Of a DNA stretch of 16,234 nucleotides, positions 9,073-16,234 are shown piece after piece. Position 1 is the first letter of the stretch. Each line of letters begins with the position of its first letter. The notes below the pieces were generated by a model. It saw only the letters and a program-made list of their open reading frames with translations. It did not search any database and was not told the DNA's origin. Location of the stretch: positions 1 to 16,234 of the forward strand of contig NC_007788.1 in the NCBI RefSeq assembly GCF_001949145.1, given 5' to 3'. The position numbers were made by a program, and so were the translations under genes. The DNA is from Acanthaster planci. Its lineage: Eukaryota > Echinodermata > Asteroidea > Valvatida > Acanthasteridae.

Positions 9073-9423
9073 ATTTACAAATTTACTATCACTCTAACAT
9101 CAATCCTCCTGATAACAGGATTAATCACTGCCGCGGCTCACGCTCTACCCAACCGAAAAATAGACCTCGAAAAGTCCTCGCCCTACGAATGTGGGTTTGA
9201 CCCCTTAAAACACGCACGCATACCATTCTCTTTTCGGTTTTTCCTAGTTGCTATCTTATTCCTCCTATTCGACCTGGAAATTGCCCTATTATTCCCGTTC
9301 CCCGTAAGGGCATTTTTTATGTCCCCAAACACCTCGCTAGAACTGGCTATAGCATTCTTACTAATACTTACACTTGGGCTAGCCTTCGAGTGGTCCCAAG
9401 GAGGTCTCGACTGAGCTGAATAA
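9073..9423 (+). CDS. ND3: NADH dehydrogenase subunit 3 (complex I)
   Basis: ND3 is a three-helix complex I subunit whose cysteine loop takes part in the active/deactive switch. That loop is present as YECGFDP (residues 38-44, with the Cys at 40). The second helix region [20 protein letters not shown]-like is also clear. There is no ATG near the N-terminus. I chose ATT at 9073 because it gives 116 residues, the usual echinoderm length; ATA at 9067, two codons upstream, is equally possible. The stop TAA is at 9421-9423. The 29 bases upstream, between tRNA-Ser(UCN) and ATT, are AT rich. Confidence 0.9.
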
Positions 9424-9430
9424 TAAACTA

Positions 9431-10813
9431 ATGATATATCTTATCTTGGCCTCCTCGTCAAGCCTGATCCTATCTTGGGCCGTCCCCCGAACACTTCTAT
9501 GACCCTCAACCATAATTTGTTCACTCATCATCTCCAGACTAACTCTTAACCTAGCCCAAAAACACATACCTTCATTATGACACAAAATCTCCGCTAGCTT
9601 CGCTACCGACCCTCTAGCTTCACCTCTAATAACCCTGAGCATATGGCTTGGCCCTTTATCCCTCATAGCCAGAATAAAAACAATAAAGAGCCTACCACTA
9701 ATAAAACAGCGCACTTTCATTTCCCTTATATTTATCATACTGACTGCCCTAATCCTTACATTTGCCTCGCTTGAATTAACCCTATTCTACATCGCATTTG
9801 AAACGACCCTTCTTCCAACACTAATTCTCATATCCCGCTGAGGGGCAAAAAAGGAACGGTATCAAGCTAGCACATACTTCCTTTTTTATACTCTCGTAGG
9901 TTCCCTACCCCTCCTCATAGCCATCATAAGCATCTACACCGTAACCGAATCATCTTTACTACCAGCCATTTTCCTTGGAAAAAAAATAACATCACTCCCC
10001 ACTGCATTAACCTCCATATGATGAATCTTCTGCCTTATAGCCTTCATAATAAAGATGCCGATTTATGGATTCCACCTGTGACTCCCTAAGGCTCACGTAG
10101 AAGCCCCCATAGCTGGGTCAATGATTCTTGCAGCCATCCTCCTGAAGCTCGGGGGATACGGCCTCGCCCGAACCATCACAATATTTATTATACCCGCTTC
10201 CGTAAAAATATCATTCCCACTCACAACCTTCTGCATATGAGGCGCTCTAATAACAAGGATCATTTGCCTACGACAAACAGACCTGCGGTTCTTCGTCTAT
10301 TCATCTTGTCCGGGCCACCTGAGATTAGTAGCTTCTGGCATATTCTCAATATCCCTCTGAGGGATGAAAGGCGCTCTTACTCTCATGATCGCTCATGGAT
10401 TAATATCCTCAGCCCTGTTTTGTCTTGCAAAACTCCTCTATGAACGAAACACCACTCGAACCCTTTCAATAACCCGAGGCTTCAAGCTGGTTACCCCACT
10501 ACTTACTGTATGATGAATAATAACATGTGTAACAAACCTGGGACTACCCCCTACTCCCAACCTAATTGGGGAACTTCTCATTATATCTACCATTATAGAC
10601 TGGAAAATCTTATCTACACCCATAATCACTACAGCAACAATATTTGGGGCCTTATACTCCCTCCTAATACTAGTTAACACTAACAAAAACTCCTTCCCAA
10701 GTTTTATTACAAAAGCTCGCCCGATAACCACTTCGGAACACACCCTAATGGCTCTCCACCTCATCCCCCTAGCATTTATAATATTCAACCCCTCCCACAT
10801 ACTAATAAAATAA
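9431..10813 (+). CDS. ND4: NADH dehydrogenase subunit 4 (complex I)
   Basis: ND4 is an antiporter-like proton-pumping subunit of complex I. The frame has 460 codons from ATG at 9431 ([10 protein letters not shown]) to TAA at 10811-10813, with several in-frame TGA (Trp) codons. The conserved proton-channel motif LPKAHVEAP starts at residue 218 and contains the functional Lys and Glu, followed by ILLKLGGYG. The upstream [14 protein letters not shown] segment holds the family's acidic residues. It starts seven bases after ND3 and ends just before tRNA-His. Confidence 0.96.
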
Positions 10814-10821
10814 CCCCAATG

Positions 10822-10890
10822 ACTAAAGTAGTTTAATAAAAACGCTAATTTGTGGTATTAGAATCACCAGTTAAAACCTGGTCTATAGTC
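10822..10890 (+). tRNA. trnH: tRNA-His (GTG)
   Basis: The anticodon loop TTGTGGT on stem CTAAT/ATTAG gives GTG. The D stem is GTTT/AAAC and the T stem is ACCAG/CTGGT. The acceptor ACTAAAG/CTATAGT contains one A/A mismatch. It sits between ND4 and tRNA-Ser(AGY), the conserved vertebrate-like and echinoderm position. Confidence 0.94.
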
Positions 10891-10891
10891 C

Positions 10892-10959
10892 GAAACTTAT
10901 TGGCTTATTCTAGTCCTGCTAAGTCCAAGAATCTGTAGTTCAATTCTATAGAAGTTTCG
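10892..10959 (+). tRNA. trnS1: tRNA-Ser(AGY/AGN) (GCT)
   Basis: The acceptor GAAACTT pairs perfectly with AAGTTTC, and the T stem is TGTAG/CTATA. The anticodon GCT lies within CTGCTAA. I cannot draw a normal D arm or a clean 5-bp anticodon stem; ATTCT/AGAAT offers an extended outer stem instead. This is usual for this tRNA in animals. In echinoderms it must read AGA and AGG as well. It abuts the ND5 ATG. Confidence 0.88.
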
Positions 10960-12861
10960 ATGGTAATAGAAATCACGAGAATAATTGCAACCATAAAAGT
11001 CACCATTATAACCATACTATTTGTCTCCATATTTTGCCTCCAGGGAACTACATTGCCCTATAAAAGAGGCCCTAACCTTAACTTTGGAGCACTTCATGAT
11101 AAAAAGTTCGAATACACACACAAAAGAAGGCTATTATTTTCATCTGTACTAAAGAGATCAGCCCTCCTCTCACTCATACCGCTCTTCCTGAAAGTAAAAT
11201 TCAAAACCCCAGAGACAATAGTCTCCGTAACCGAATGACTTCCCAAAAACGCACATCTCATTAACCTCGAACTACGATTCGACCTTTCATTCAAACTATT
11301 CTTTTCAGTTGCACTATTCGTCTCCTGATCAATCCTAGAGTTCTCACACTACTATATGGCACAAGACCCAGCACCGAACAAATTCTTCCGCCTCCTAATA
11401 ATTTTCCTACTAAAAATGATCATACTCACCTCCACTGAAAACGTATTCCTTTTATTTATAGGCTGGGAAGGAGTCGGATTCTTATCATTCTTATTAATAA
11501 GATGATGAACTACACGAGCAAGAGCAAAAAAATCTGCCCTTCAGGCAGTAATCTACAACCGAATAGGAGACATAGGTATACTCCTATCTTTCTCCCTCAG
11601 GGTTACAACCTTTAACTCCTGAACTTTATCGGAAATATTTATCCTACAGCCCAGGGGCTCTCTCAGGAATATTCTGCTAGTTGGAGCCCTCATAGCTGCC
11701 GCGGGAAAGTCCGCCCAATTCGGTTTACACCCCTGACTCCCAGCAGCAATGGAAGGGCCCACCCCTGTATCAGCCCTCCTCCACAGCTCTACAATGGTAG
11801 TAGCAGGAATATTCCTTCTAATCCGCCTTGGTCCTGTATACTCAAACGTAAAAACCTTTAAAACGTGATGCCTTATACTAGGCTCCATCACGGCCATATT
11901 TGCTGCAACAACCGCAATCTCTCAACACGACATAAAGAAGATAATAGCATACTCCACTACCAGGCAACTAGGGCTCATGATGGTAGCCATAGGCCTAAAC
12001 CAACCAGAAATTGCACTATTCCATATTTGCACACACGCATTCTTCAAGGCAATGCTGTTCCTATCCTCTGGTAGAATCATCCACAGACTAAAGGACGAAC
12101 AAGACATACGAAAGATGGGCGGGCTCCACCTAATACTCCCCAACACAACCGCTTGTATTATCCTGGGAAGACTTGCCTTATCTGGTACACCATTCCTGGC
12201 CGGATTTTACTCCAAGGACCTAATATTAGAATTAGGCCTCTCTAAACTTTCGAACCTGATAGGAATTGTTTTGGCCCTTCTAGCAACCCTCCTAACCGCG
12301 GCATACTCATTCCGCATCATACACTTCTGCTTCACCAAAAGACCAGCCTTCTCACCCCTTTCTCCTACCAGAGAAGAAAAAATCAAACTAACCAAAGTGT
12401 TAAAACGACTAGCTATTGGTACAATAATCTCAGGATGGTTAATATCAAACTTTATCCTACAGCCCCCGAAAATCACCATCAGACTCACCCTTAAGAGCCT
12501 CGCTGCCCTATTAACTGTTTCCGGAATAGTATTAACAGCATCACTACTTCGCACTCTTTCCCTAAAAATGCCCCCCAAAAACCTCATAAACGCCAAAACA
12601 TTCACCACAAAACAGTGATTTTACGAACACGCATCCCACAACATCCTCACGAGCTTATCTTTCTCGCTCTCTTTAACAGGAAGAACCCAAAGGATAGACC
12701 GAGGATGAAGAGAAAATCTAGGCGCACAAGGAATAAACTCGGCCTCTTCTGAAATTTCCCGGGAGTACCAACTAACCCAAACAGGCTATATTAAGCAGTA
12801 CCTTCTCCTCTCTACCACCACTTTCACCATTATAGCCATAGTCTCCACCACCTTTCTATAA
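10960..12861 (+). CDS. ND5: NADH dehydrogenase subunit 5 (complex I)
   Basis: ND5 is the distal antiporter-like subunit of the complex I membrane arm. The frame has 633 codons from ATG at 10960, directly after tRNA-Ser(AGY), to TAA at 12859-12861. The motif [10 protein letters not shown] is at residues 168-177, followed by a block containing the antiporter lysines and [21 protein letters not shown]. Later come AYSTTS-type and [13 protein letters not shown] segments. AGA and AGG codons fall at Ser positions. The C-terminus holds the lateral helix (EISREYQ...) and a final membrane segment. It converges with ND6 across a 51-base spacer. Confidence 0.96.
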
Positions 12862-12912
12862 TAACCAACACCGCACTCTGTACACTCATAACAACTGAAC
12901 ACAAACCTAACC
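12862..12912. other. Convergent ND5/ND6 spacer (candidate transcription terminator)
   Basis: These 51 bases separate the 3' ends of plus-strand ND5 and minus-strand ND6. They are A/C rich on the plus strand and I see no strong hairpin. In sea urchin mitochondria the termination factor mtDBP is known to bind at this same convergent boundary and in the control region. The heptamer TACACTC occurs here (12881-12887) and in the control region (15911-15917), which is a weak match. A terminator role is inference. Confidence 0.4.
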
Positions 12913-13401
12913 CTACAGGGCCTTTAATATTTTATATTCCGCCCCATAAGTAATCACTAGCGCAACCACTAGAGCAATAAAAAGTACGAACCCCCCTACC
13001 AACAAGTAGCCCCCCAACGCTTTATATAAAGCCCCACCCCCCACAAGATCCCTCTCTACTGTCATAGACCACCCCCCAAGCGAGAAGCTCAAGAAAGGAT
13101 CAAACCTCACGAAAGCCCAAACGACACCTACACCCCTTAAGAGGAGTACCTCATTCAGGTTGCTCACTGCCGGGTACCGCTCCGCAGATATAGCCGTAGA
13201 ATAAACAAAAACAACCAACATTCCCCCCATATAAATAAGAACAAGCACCAAGGCCACAAAGGAAGATCCTAGGAGCCCACAAAGAAAGCACCCCGACACG
13301 GCCACTAAGACCAAACCTAGAGCACCAAAATAAGGAGATAACCTATAAAACACCAGAGTACTTCCAAAGGGCATAACAACTATCACAGCATAAAAAACCA
13401 T
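12913..13401 (-). CDS. ND6: NADH dehydrogenase subunit 6 (complex I)
   Basis: ND6 is a membrane subunit near the complex I quinone site. The frame has 162 codons from ATG at 13401-13399 to TAG at 12915-12913. The family motif [25 protein letters not shown] is clear, including the bulged-helix glycines. It is the only protein gene on the minus strand in the non-inverted half, as in most deuterostomes. Its codons are strongly T/G biased, giving many Val, Gly and Phe. It diverges from CYTB across a 14-base AT-rich spacer. Confidence 0.96.
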   Translation of the reverse strand: MVFYAVIVVMPFGSTLVFYRLSPYFGALGLVLVAVSGCFLCGLLGSSFVALVLVLIYMGGMLVVFVYSTAISAERYPAVSNLNEVLLLRGVGVVWAFVRFDPFLSFSLGGWSMTVERDLVGGGALYKALGGYLLVGGFVLFIALVVALVITYGAEYKILKAL

Positions 13402-13415
13402 TATATATAAAAATT
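13401..13415. promoter_or_regulatory. Divergent ND6/CYTB spacer with TTATATATAA palindrome (candidate bidirectional promoter)
   Basis: The perfect palindrome TTATATATAA occupies 13401-13410, sharing its first base with the ND6 start codon, and is followed by AAATT then the CYTB ATG. It sits between divergent genes and matches elements at 3750 and 4641. As I recall, this decamer was proposed as a promoter consensus in sea urchin mtDNA. The sequence is certain; the function is inferred. Confidence 0.5.
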
Positions 13416-14553
13416 ATGACAGGCCCTCTCCGAAAGAGACACCCCTTATTTAAAGTAGTAAAAAATTTCCTAATAGACCTCCCCTCCCCTAGGAAACTGT
13501 CCATATGTTGAAAATTCGGGTCCCTATTAGGCCTTTGCCTGATCACCCAAATAATCACAGGCCTATTTCTCGCTATGCAATATACCTCAGATATATCTCT
13601 AGCCTTTTCGTCCATCAGCCACATATGCCGAGACGTAAACTATGGTTGACTCCTACGAAATATACACGCCAAAACGGCCTCCTTCTTTTTCCTTTGCATT
13701 TATTTCCACATAGGCCGAGGATTATACTACGGCTCCTACATAAAAAAGGAGGCCTGAAAAGTAGGCGTTATCCTCCTTCTCCTCACCATGCTAACAGCTT
13801 TCGTTGGGTACGTTCTCCCATGAGGCCAAATGTCATTTTGAGGAGCAACAGTGATCACAAACCTTGTATCTGCCCTCCCCTATATAGGAACATCAATAGT
13901 CCAATGGCTTTGAGGAGGATTCTCAGTTGACAACGCCACCCTCACCCGATTTTTTGCCTTCCATTTCCTATTTCCCTTCATCATCACCGCTCTCTCGGTC
14001 ATCCACCTATTCTTCCTCCACCAAACTGGTTCTAACAAACCTACGGGAATAGAATCAAAGTTTGATAAGACCCCCTTCCACACCTACTTTTCCTATAAGG
14101 ACCTCACGGGGTTTGTAGCTCTATTTACCCTGATAAGCGCAATAGTTCTTTTATCCCCAACCTTACTTAGAGACCCCGAAAAATTCAAACCCGCTAACCC
14201 TTTAGTTACACCAGTTCACATCCAACCGGAATGATACTTCCTTTTCGCCTACGCGATCCTCCGATCCATCCCCAAAAAGTTAGGAGGCGTAATAGCCTTA
14301 TTAGCATCAATCCTCATCTTGTTCATGGTCCCAATCCTCCACACATCAAACAACCAAGCTAGCACCTTTCGACCTGTTTCACAAAGACTCTTCTGATGTC
14401 TTACCACCATCTTCCTGTTCCTAACATGAATAGGAAGGCAACCCGTAGAAGACCCATTCATCCTCCTCGGGCAAATAGCCTCAACGGCTTACTTCCTCTT
14501 GTTCTTGTTCGCGATTCCTCTAACATCAGAACTAGAGAAAAAGCTGATTTTCT
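13416..14553 (+). CDS. CYTB: Cytochrome b (complex III)
   Basis: Cytochrome b carries both haems of complex III and forms the Qo and Qi sites. The frame has 379 codons from ATG at 13416. Haem ligands are His84, His98, His183 and His197, each pair spaced by 13 residues as required. AGG-AAA at codons 26-27 must read Ser-Asn to match the family's LPSPSNLS, direct proof of the echinoderm code. After Phe379 only a T (14553) precedes tRNA-Phe, so I infer a partial stop completed by polyadenylation. The length is then the usual 379 residues. The next in-frame TAA lies about 45 bases inside tRNA-Phe. Confidence 0.97.
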
Positions 14554-14624
14554 GCAAAGATAGCTTAACAGAAAAGCAAAGCACTGAAAACGCTTAAATA
14601 AAGGTTCGAGTCCTTTTCTTAGCA
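14554..14624 (+). tRNA. trnF: tRNA-Phe (GAA)
   Basis: The anticodon loop CTGAAAA gives GAA. The acceptor GCAAAGA/TCTTAGC has one A/A mismatch, the T arm is AAAGG-TTCGAGT-CCTTT, and the anticodon stem AAGCA/CGCTT closes on a mismatch. It separates CYTB from 12S rRNA and supplies the cleavage sites for both. Confidence 0.93.
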
Positions 14625-15553
14625 ACCGATTTGGTCCTAGTCCTTCCCTCAACTTTCTCCAGGATGATACATGCAAACCCCTAAGTTCTACGGTGAGCTC
14701 AATCTGCTTCTGGCCTCTTCCAAGACACCAGGACACTAAAAATAGCATCAGGCACCATTCCTCGTAGCCCAAGACGCTAAGGCCTACCCAAACAAAGATA
14801 GCCCACACCTGCAAGTACTTGACATTACACAATAAGCGCTAGCTTGATGCAGCCGTAGAGAAAAAAACCGGTAAATTATGTGCCAGCCACCGCGGTTATA
14901 CATAAGATTTTAGTTGAGGGCCTCGGTAAAAAGGTGATAAAAATGCACCAGAGTCCTCGCCCCCTCAAGCAGTAATAAGCTAACAGGACCCTAAGAACTA
15001 TTCCACCAAACCCTGCCCTACCCAAACCCTTGATATTTATCACCAAAGCTCAAAGATAAACTGGGATTAGATACCCCATTATATGAGCCCTAAAACAACC
15101 TAAACACCTGAGAACTACGAACAAGAGTTTAAAACTCAAAGGACTTGGCGGTTTTCCAGACCTCCTTGGAGGAGCTTGCTATCTAACCGATAACCCACGA
15201 AATACCTCACCAGCCTTTGCAAACCGCAGCCTGTATACCATCGTCGTCAGTCTACCCTTTAAAGACAGTATACTGAATGGAGTAAATTGTTATATCTCCT
15301 CTACGTCAGATCGAGGTGCAGCTCATAAGCTGGGGATAAGTGAGCTACAATAACTAACTAACAGGCCCTCTAAACCAAGATATGGACAAGCCCATGAAAA
15401 CCGGGACTCAAAACAGGATTCAGCAGTAACGCCTAACAGAGAATAGGTGTGAAGCACACAGCTCTGGAATGCGCACACATCGCCCGTCACTCTCGTCCAC
15501 AGAGGAGAAAAGTCGTAACAAAGTAGGCGTATTGGAAAATGCGCCTGGTACAA
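14625..15553 (+). rRNA. rrnS: 12S (small subunit) rRNA
   Basis: This is the mitochondrial small-subunit rRNA. The 530-loop block GTGCCAGCCACCGCGG is at 14880, followed by the ACTGGGATTAGATACCCC block at about 15060-15077 and the CACATCGCCCGTCAC decoding-site block at about 15476-15490. The 3'-proximal AGTCGTAACAAAGTAG block and terminal helix 45-like hairpin follow just before 15550. Both ends are set by the flanking tRNA-Phe and tRNA-Glu. Unlike 16S, it stays on the plus strand, so the two rRNAs are on opposite strands and separated by the control region. Confidence 0.96.
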
Positions 15554-15622
15554 ATTCTTATAGTTGAACCACAACAGCAGCTTTTCACGCTACAAGCTTG
15601 GGTTAGACCCCCAATGAGAATT
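15554..15622 (+). tRNA. trnE: tRNA-Glu (TTC)
   Basis: The anticodon loop TTTTCAC gives TTC. The acceptor ATTCTTA pairs with TGAGAAT, the D stem is GTTG/CAAC, and the T stem is TTGGG/CCCAA. The anticodon stem has one C/A mismatch. It sits directly after 12S. Confidence 0.94.
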
Positions 15623-15630
15623 GCACAAGC

Positions 15631-15702
15631 GCCTCAAAAGCTGACGGGTAAGCAATTAATCTTGTAAATTAAAAGGCGAAGGTTCGAGTCCTTTTTGAGG
15701 CT
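15631..15702 (+). tRNA. trnT: tRNA-Thr (TGT)
   Basis: The anticodon loop CTTGTAA on stem TTAAT/ATTAA gives TGT. The acceptor GCCTCAA pairs perfectly with TTGAGGC, and the T loop is TTCGAGT. It is the last plus-strand gene before the control region. Confidence 0.95.
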
Positions 15703-15707
15703 TCCCA

Positions 15708-15737
15708 TAACCCCCCCCCCCTCCGGGGGGGGGGTTA
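15708..15737. repeat. Perfect C10/G10 hairpin in control region
   Basis: TAA plus ten C (15708-15720), the loop CTCC (15721-15724), then ten G plus TTA (15725-15737) form a perfect 13-bp stem. It starts six bases after tRNA-Thr. Poly-G runs are characteristic of echinoderm control regions. Homopolymer length is prone to sequencing error. Confidence 0.85.
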
Positions 15738-15782
15738 GCTGGGTATAAGTTTGTGTTCTTGAGAAAGCTATACAGGGCCAAG

Positions 15783-15814
15783 GTATTATGCAAACCTCCC
15801 CTATGGGGTAATAC
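15783..15814. repeat. Inverted repeat with CCCC/GGGG core
   Basis: GTATTA (15783-15788) pairs perfectly with TAATAC (15809-15814), and CCCC (15798-15801) pairs with GGGG (15805-15808) around the loop TAT. Nine unpaired bases bulge out on the left arm. It could form a 10-bp interrupted stem in single-stranded DNA or RNA. Confidence 0.6.
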
Positions 15815-15828
15815 AATACGGAAAGATA

Positions 15829-15862
15829 CACCTTTTTTCTTACTTTTCCGCTCCGCGGGGGG
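15829..15862. repeat. Pyrimidine tract, CCGC-TCC-GCGG hairpin and G6 run
   Basis: A tract of almost only T and C (15829-15849) leads into a 4-bp hairpin CCGC-TCC-GCGG (15848-15858) and a run of six G (15857-15862). The CTCCG...GGGGGG core resembles the right part of the larger C10/G10 hairpin, perhaps as a degenerate copy. A role in primer formation or polymerase pausing is inference. Confidence 0.55.
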
Positions 15863-15887
15863 ATAGTTAGGGTAAGGCTACATAGGC

Positions 15888-15900
15888 TAAACCCAGTTTA
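15888..15900. repeat. Small hairpin and first copy of AACCCAGTTT direct repeat
   Basis: TAAAC-CCA-GTTTA forms a 5-bp perfect stem with a 3-base loop. The inner AACCCAGTTT (15890-15899) recurs exactly at 16043-16052 in the same control region, 153 bases downstream. Confidence 0.6.
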
Positions 15901-16042
15901 TACGCCATCCTACACTCTAGTTATAAGTTCTTTCTGATACAGGATTAATACTAAACAATGACAGTACCCGCTTTACCGTCTTATCAAAAAACCACGGTCA
16001 CGTAGGCCCTATGCAACTATATAACTATCGACGTCACACTTT

Positions 16043-16052
16043 AACCCAGTTT
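16043..16052. repeat. Second copy of AACCCAGTTT direct repeat
   Basis: This is an exact 10-base copy of 15890-15899, without the flanking symmetry of the first copy. It is short enough that chance cannot be excluded. Confidence 0.45.
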
Positions 16053-16064
16053 TTAAACCCTAAA

Positions 16065-16079
16065 CCTCTCACGCAGAGG
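16065..16079. terminator. Hairpin downstream of the 16S 3' end (possible terminator or processing signal)
   Basis: CCTCT-CACGC-AGAGG gives a perfect 5-bp stem with a 5-base loop. On the minus strand it lies about 50 bases beyond the inferred 16S 3' end. It might mark transcript termination or simply be control-region structure. There is no U-tract as in bacterial terminators. Confidence 0.3.
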
Positions 16080-16129
16080 CTTGACGTTTCCACTGCCTGA
16101 AGCTACCGCAACCGCAGACACCAAGAACC

Positions 16130-16234
16130 AATCTTTATTTTACAACAGAACCTTCAAAAGTGTTTACCTTAAGATATTGACACCACCCCTTCGATCCTTT
16201 CGTACTAGAAGGGACCCTTGCTCTATTCAATCGT
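16130..16234 (-). rRNA. rrnL: 16S rRNA, 3'-terminal part across the linearisation point
   Basis: On the minus strand this segment carries the sarcin-ricin loop (AGTACGAAAGGA, at about 16198-16209) and reads without a break across 16234/1 into the rest of the gene. The true 3' end is not marked by a tRNA. I place it near 16130 from the usual ~70-100 bases that follow the sarcin-ricin loop in animal mitochondria, with an uncertainty of about 30 bases. The control region lies immediately beyond it. Confidence 0.85.

Larger units (their letters stand above)
15703..16129. other. Control region (main non-coding region)
   Basis: This ~430-base stretch between tRNA-Thr and the 3' end of 16S (minus) contains no credible gene. 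In echinoderms this position holds the origin and D-loop, so it should contain the replication start and promoters. From left to right I see a C10/G10 hairpin (15708-15737), an inverted repeat with a CCCC/GGGG core (15783-15814), a pyrimidine tract followed by a GC hairpin and G6 (15829-15862), a small hairpin and direct repeat (15888-15900 and 16043-16052), and a 5-bp hairpin at 16065-16079. The right boundary depends on the uncertain 16S end. Confidence 0.9.

Noticed and set aside
9379-10800. Minus-strand open frames opposite ND4 (9379-9738 and 10438-10800) and opposite ND5 (11553-11897, 12207-12608)
   Set aside because: They are antisense shadows of long conserved genes with no recognisable protein features.
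14458-14832. Minus-strand open frame across the CYTB end, tRNA-Phe and 12S
   Set aside because: It crosses three genes on the other strand and has no family similarity.
15708-15737. Rho-independent terminator
   Set aside because: The C/G hairpin has no following U-tract and this is an animal mitochondrion. A control-region structure is more likely.
15323-15831. Minus-strand frames in 12S and the control region (15323-15574 and 15634-15831), as possible mitochondrial-derived peptides
   Set aside because: They overlap structured RNA genes or low-complexity C/G runs, and standard-code stops do not apply here.

Overview
The window is a complete animal mitochondrial genome of 16,234 bp, linearised inside the 16S rRNA gene: the last ~105 bases and the first ~1,555 bases join head to tail into one minus-strand 16S gene. 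It carries the full metazoan set of 13 protein genes, 2 rRNAs and 22 tRNAs, plus one main non-coding (control) region of about 430 bp. I see nothing foreign: no mobile element, CRISPR array, extra gene or unknown system.

The organism is a sea star (Echinodermata, Asteroidea). The code is the echinoderm/flatworm one: TGA is read as Trp throughout, AGA/AGG as Ser and AAA as Asn (cytochrome b codons 26-27 are AGG-AAA where the family has Ser-Asn). The gene order is echinoderm with the asteroid inversion, in which 16S, ND2, tRNA-Ile, ND1 and a 13-tRNA cluster are flipped relative to sea urchins. From memory, 16,234 bp is the reported length of the crown-of-thorns sea star Acanthaster planci mitogenome; this is unverified.

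Layout: 1-1555 16S (-); 1556-2620 ND2 (-); tRNA-Ile (-); 2692-3672 ND1 (-); 3673-4634 cluster Leu(UUR)-, Gly-, Tyr-, Asp+, Met-, Val+, Cys-, Trp-, Ala+, Leu(CUN)-, Asn-, Gln+, Pro-; 4665-6217 COX1; Arg; ND4L; COX2; Lys; ATP8/ATP6 (overlapping); COX3; Ser(UCN)-; ND3; ND4; His; Ser(AGY); ND5; 12913-13401 ND6 (-); CYTB; Phe; 12S; Glu; Thr; control region 15703 to ~16129; then the 3' end of 16S (-).

All proteins are inner-membrane subunits of respiratory complexes I (ND1-6, ND4L), III (CYTB), IV (COX1-3) and V (ATP6, ATP8); the rRNAs and tRNAs translate them. Genes are packed with few spacers. tRNAs punctuate the transcripts, and COX1, COX2 and CYTB probably end in partial stops completed by polyadenylation. 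The sites most worth a second look are an AT palindrome recurring in three intergenic spacers (candidate bidirectional promoters), a perfect C10/G10 hairpin in the control region, and tRNA-Ala and tRNA-Arg sharing a 25-base identical block.
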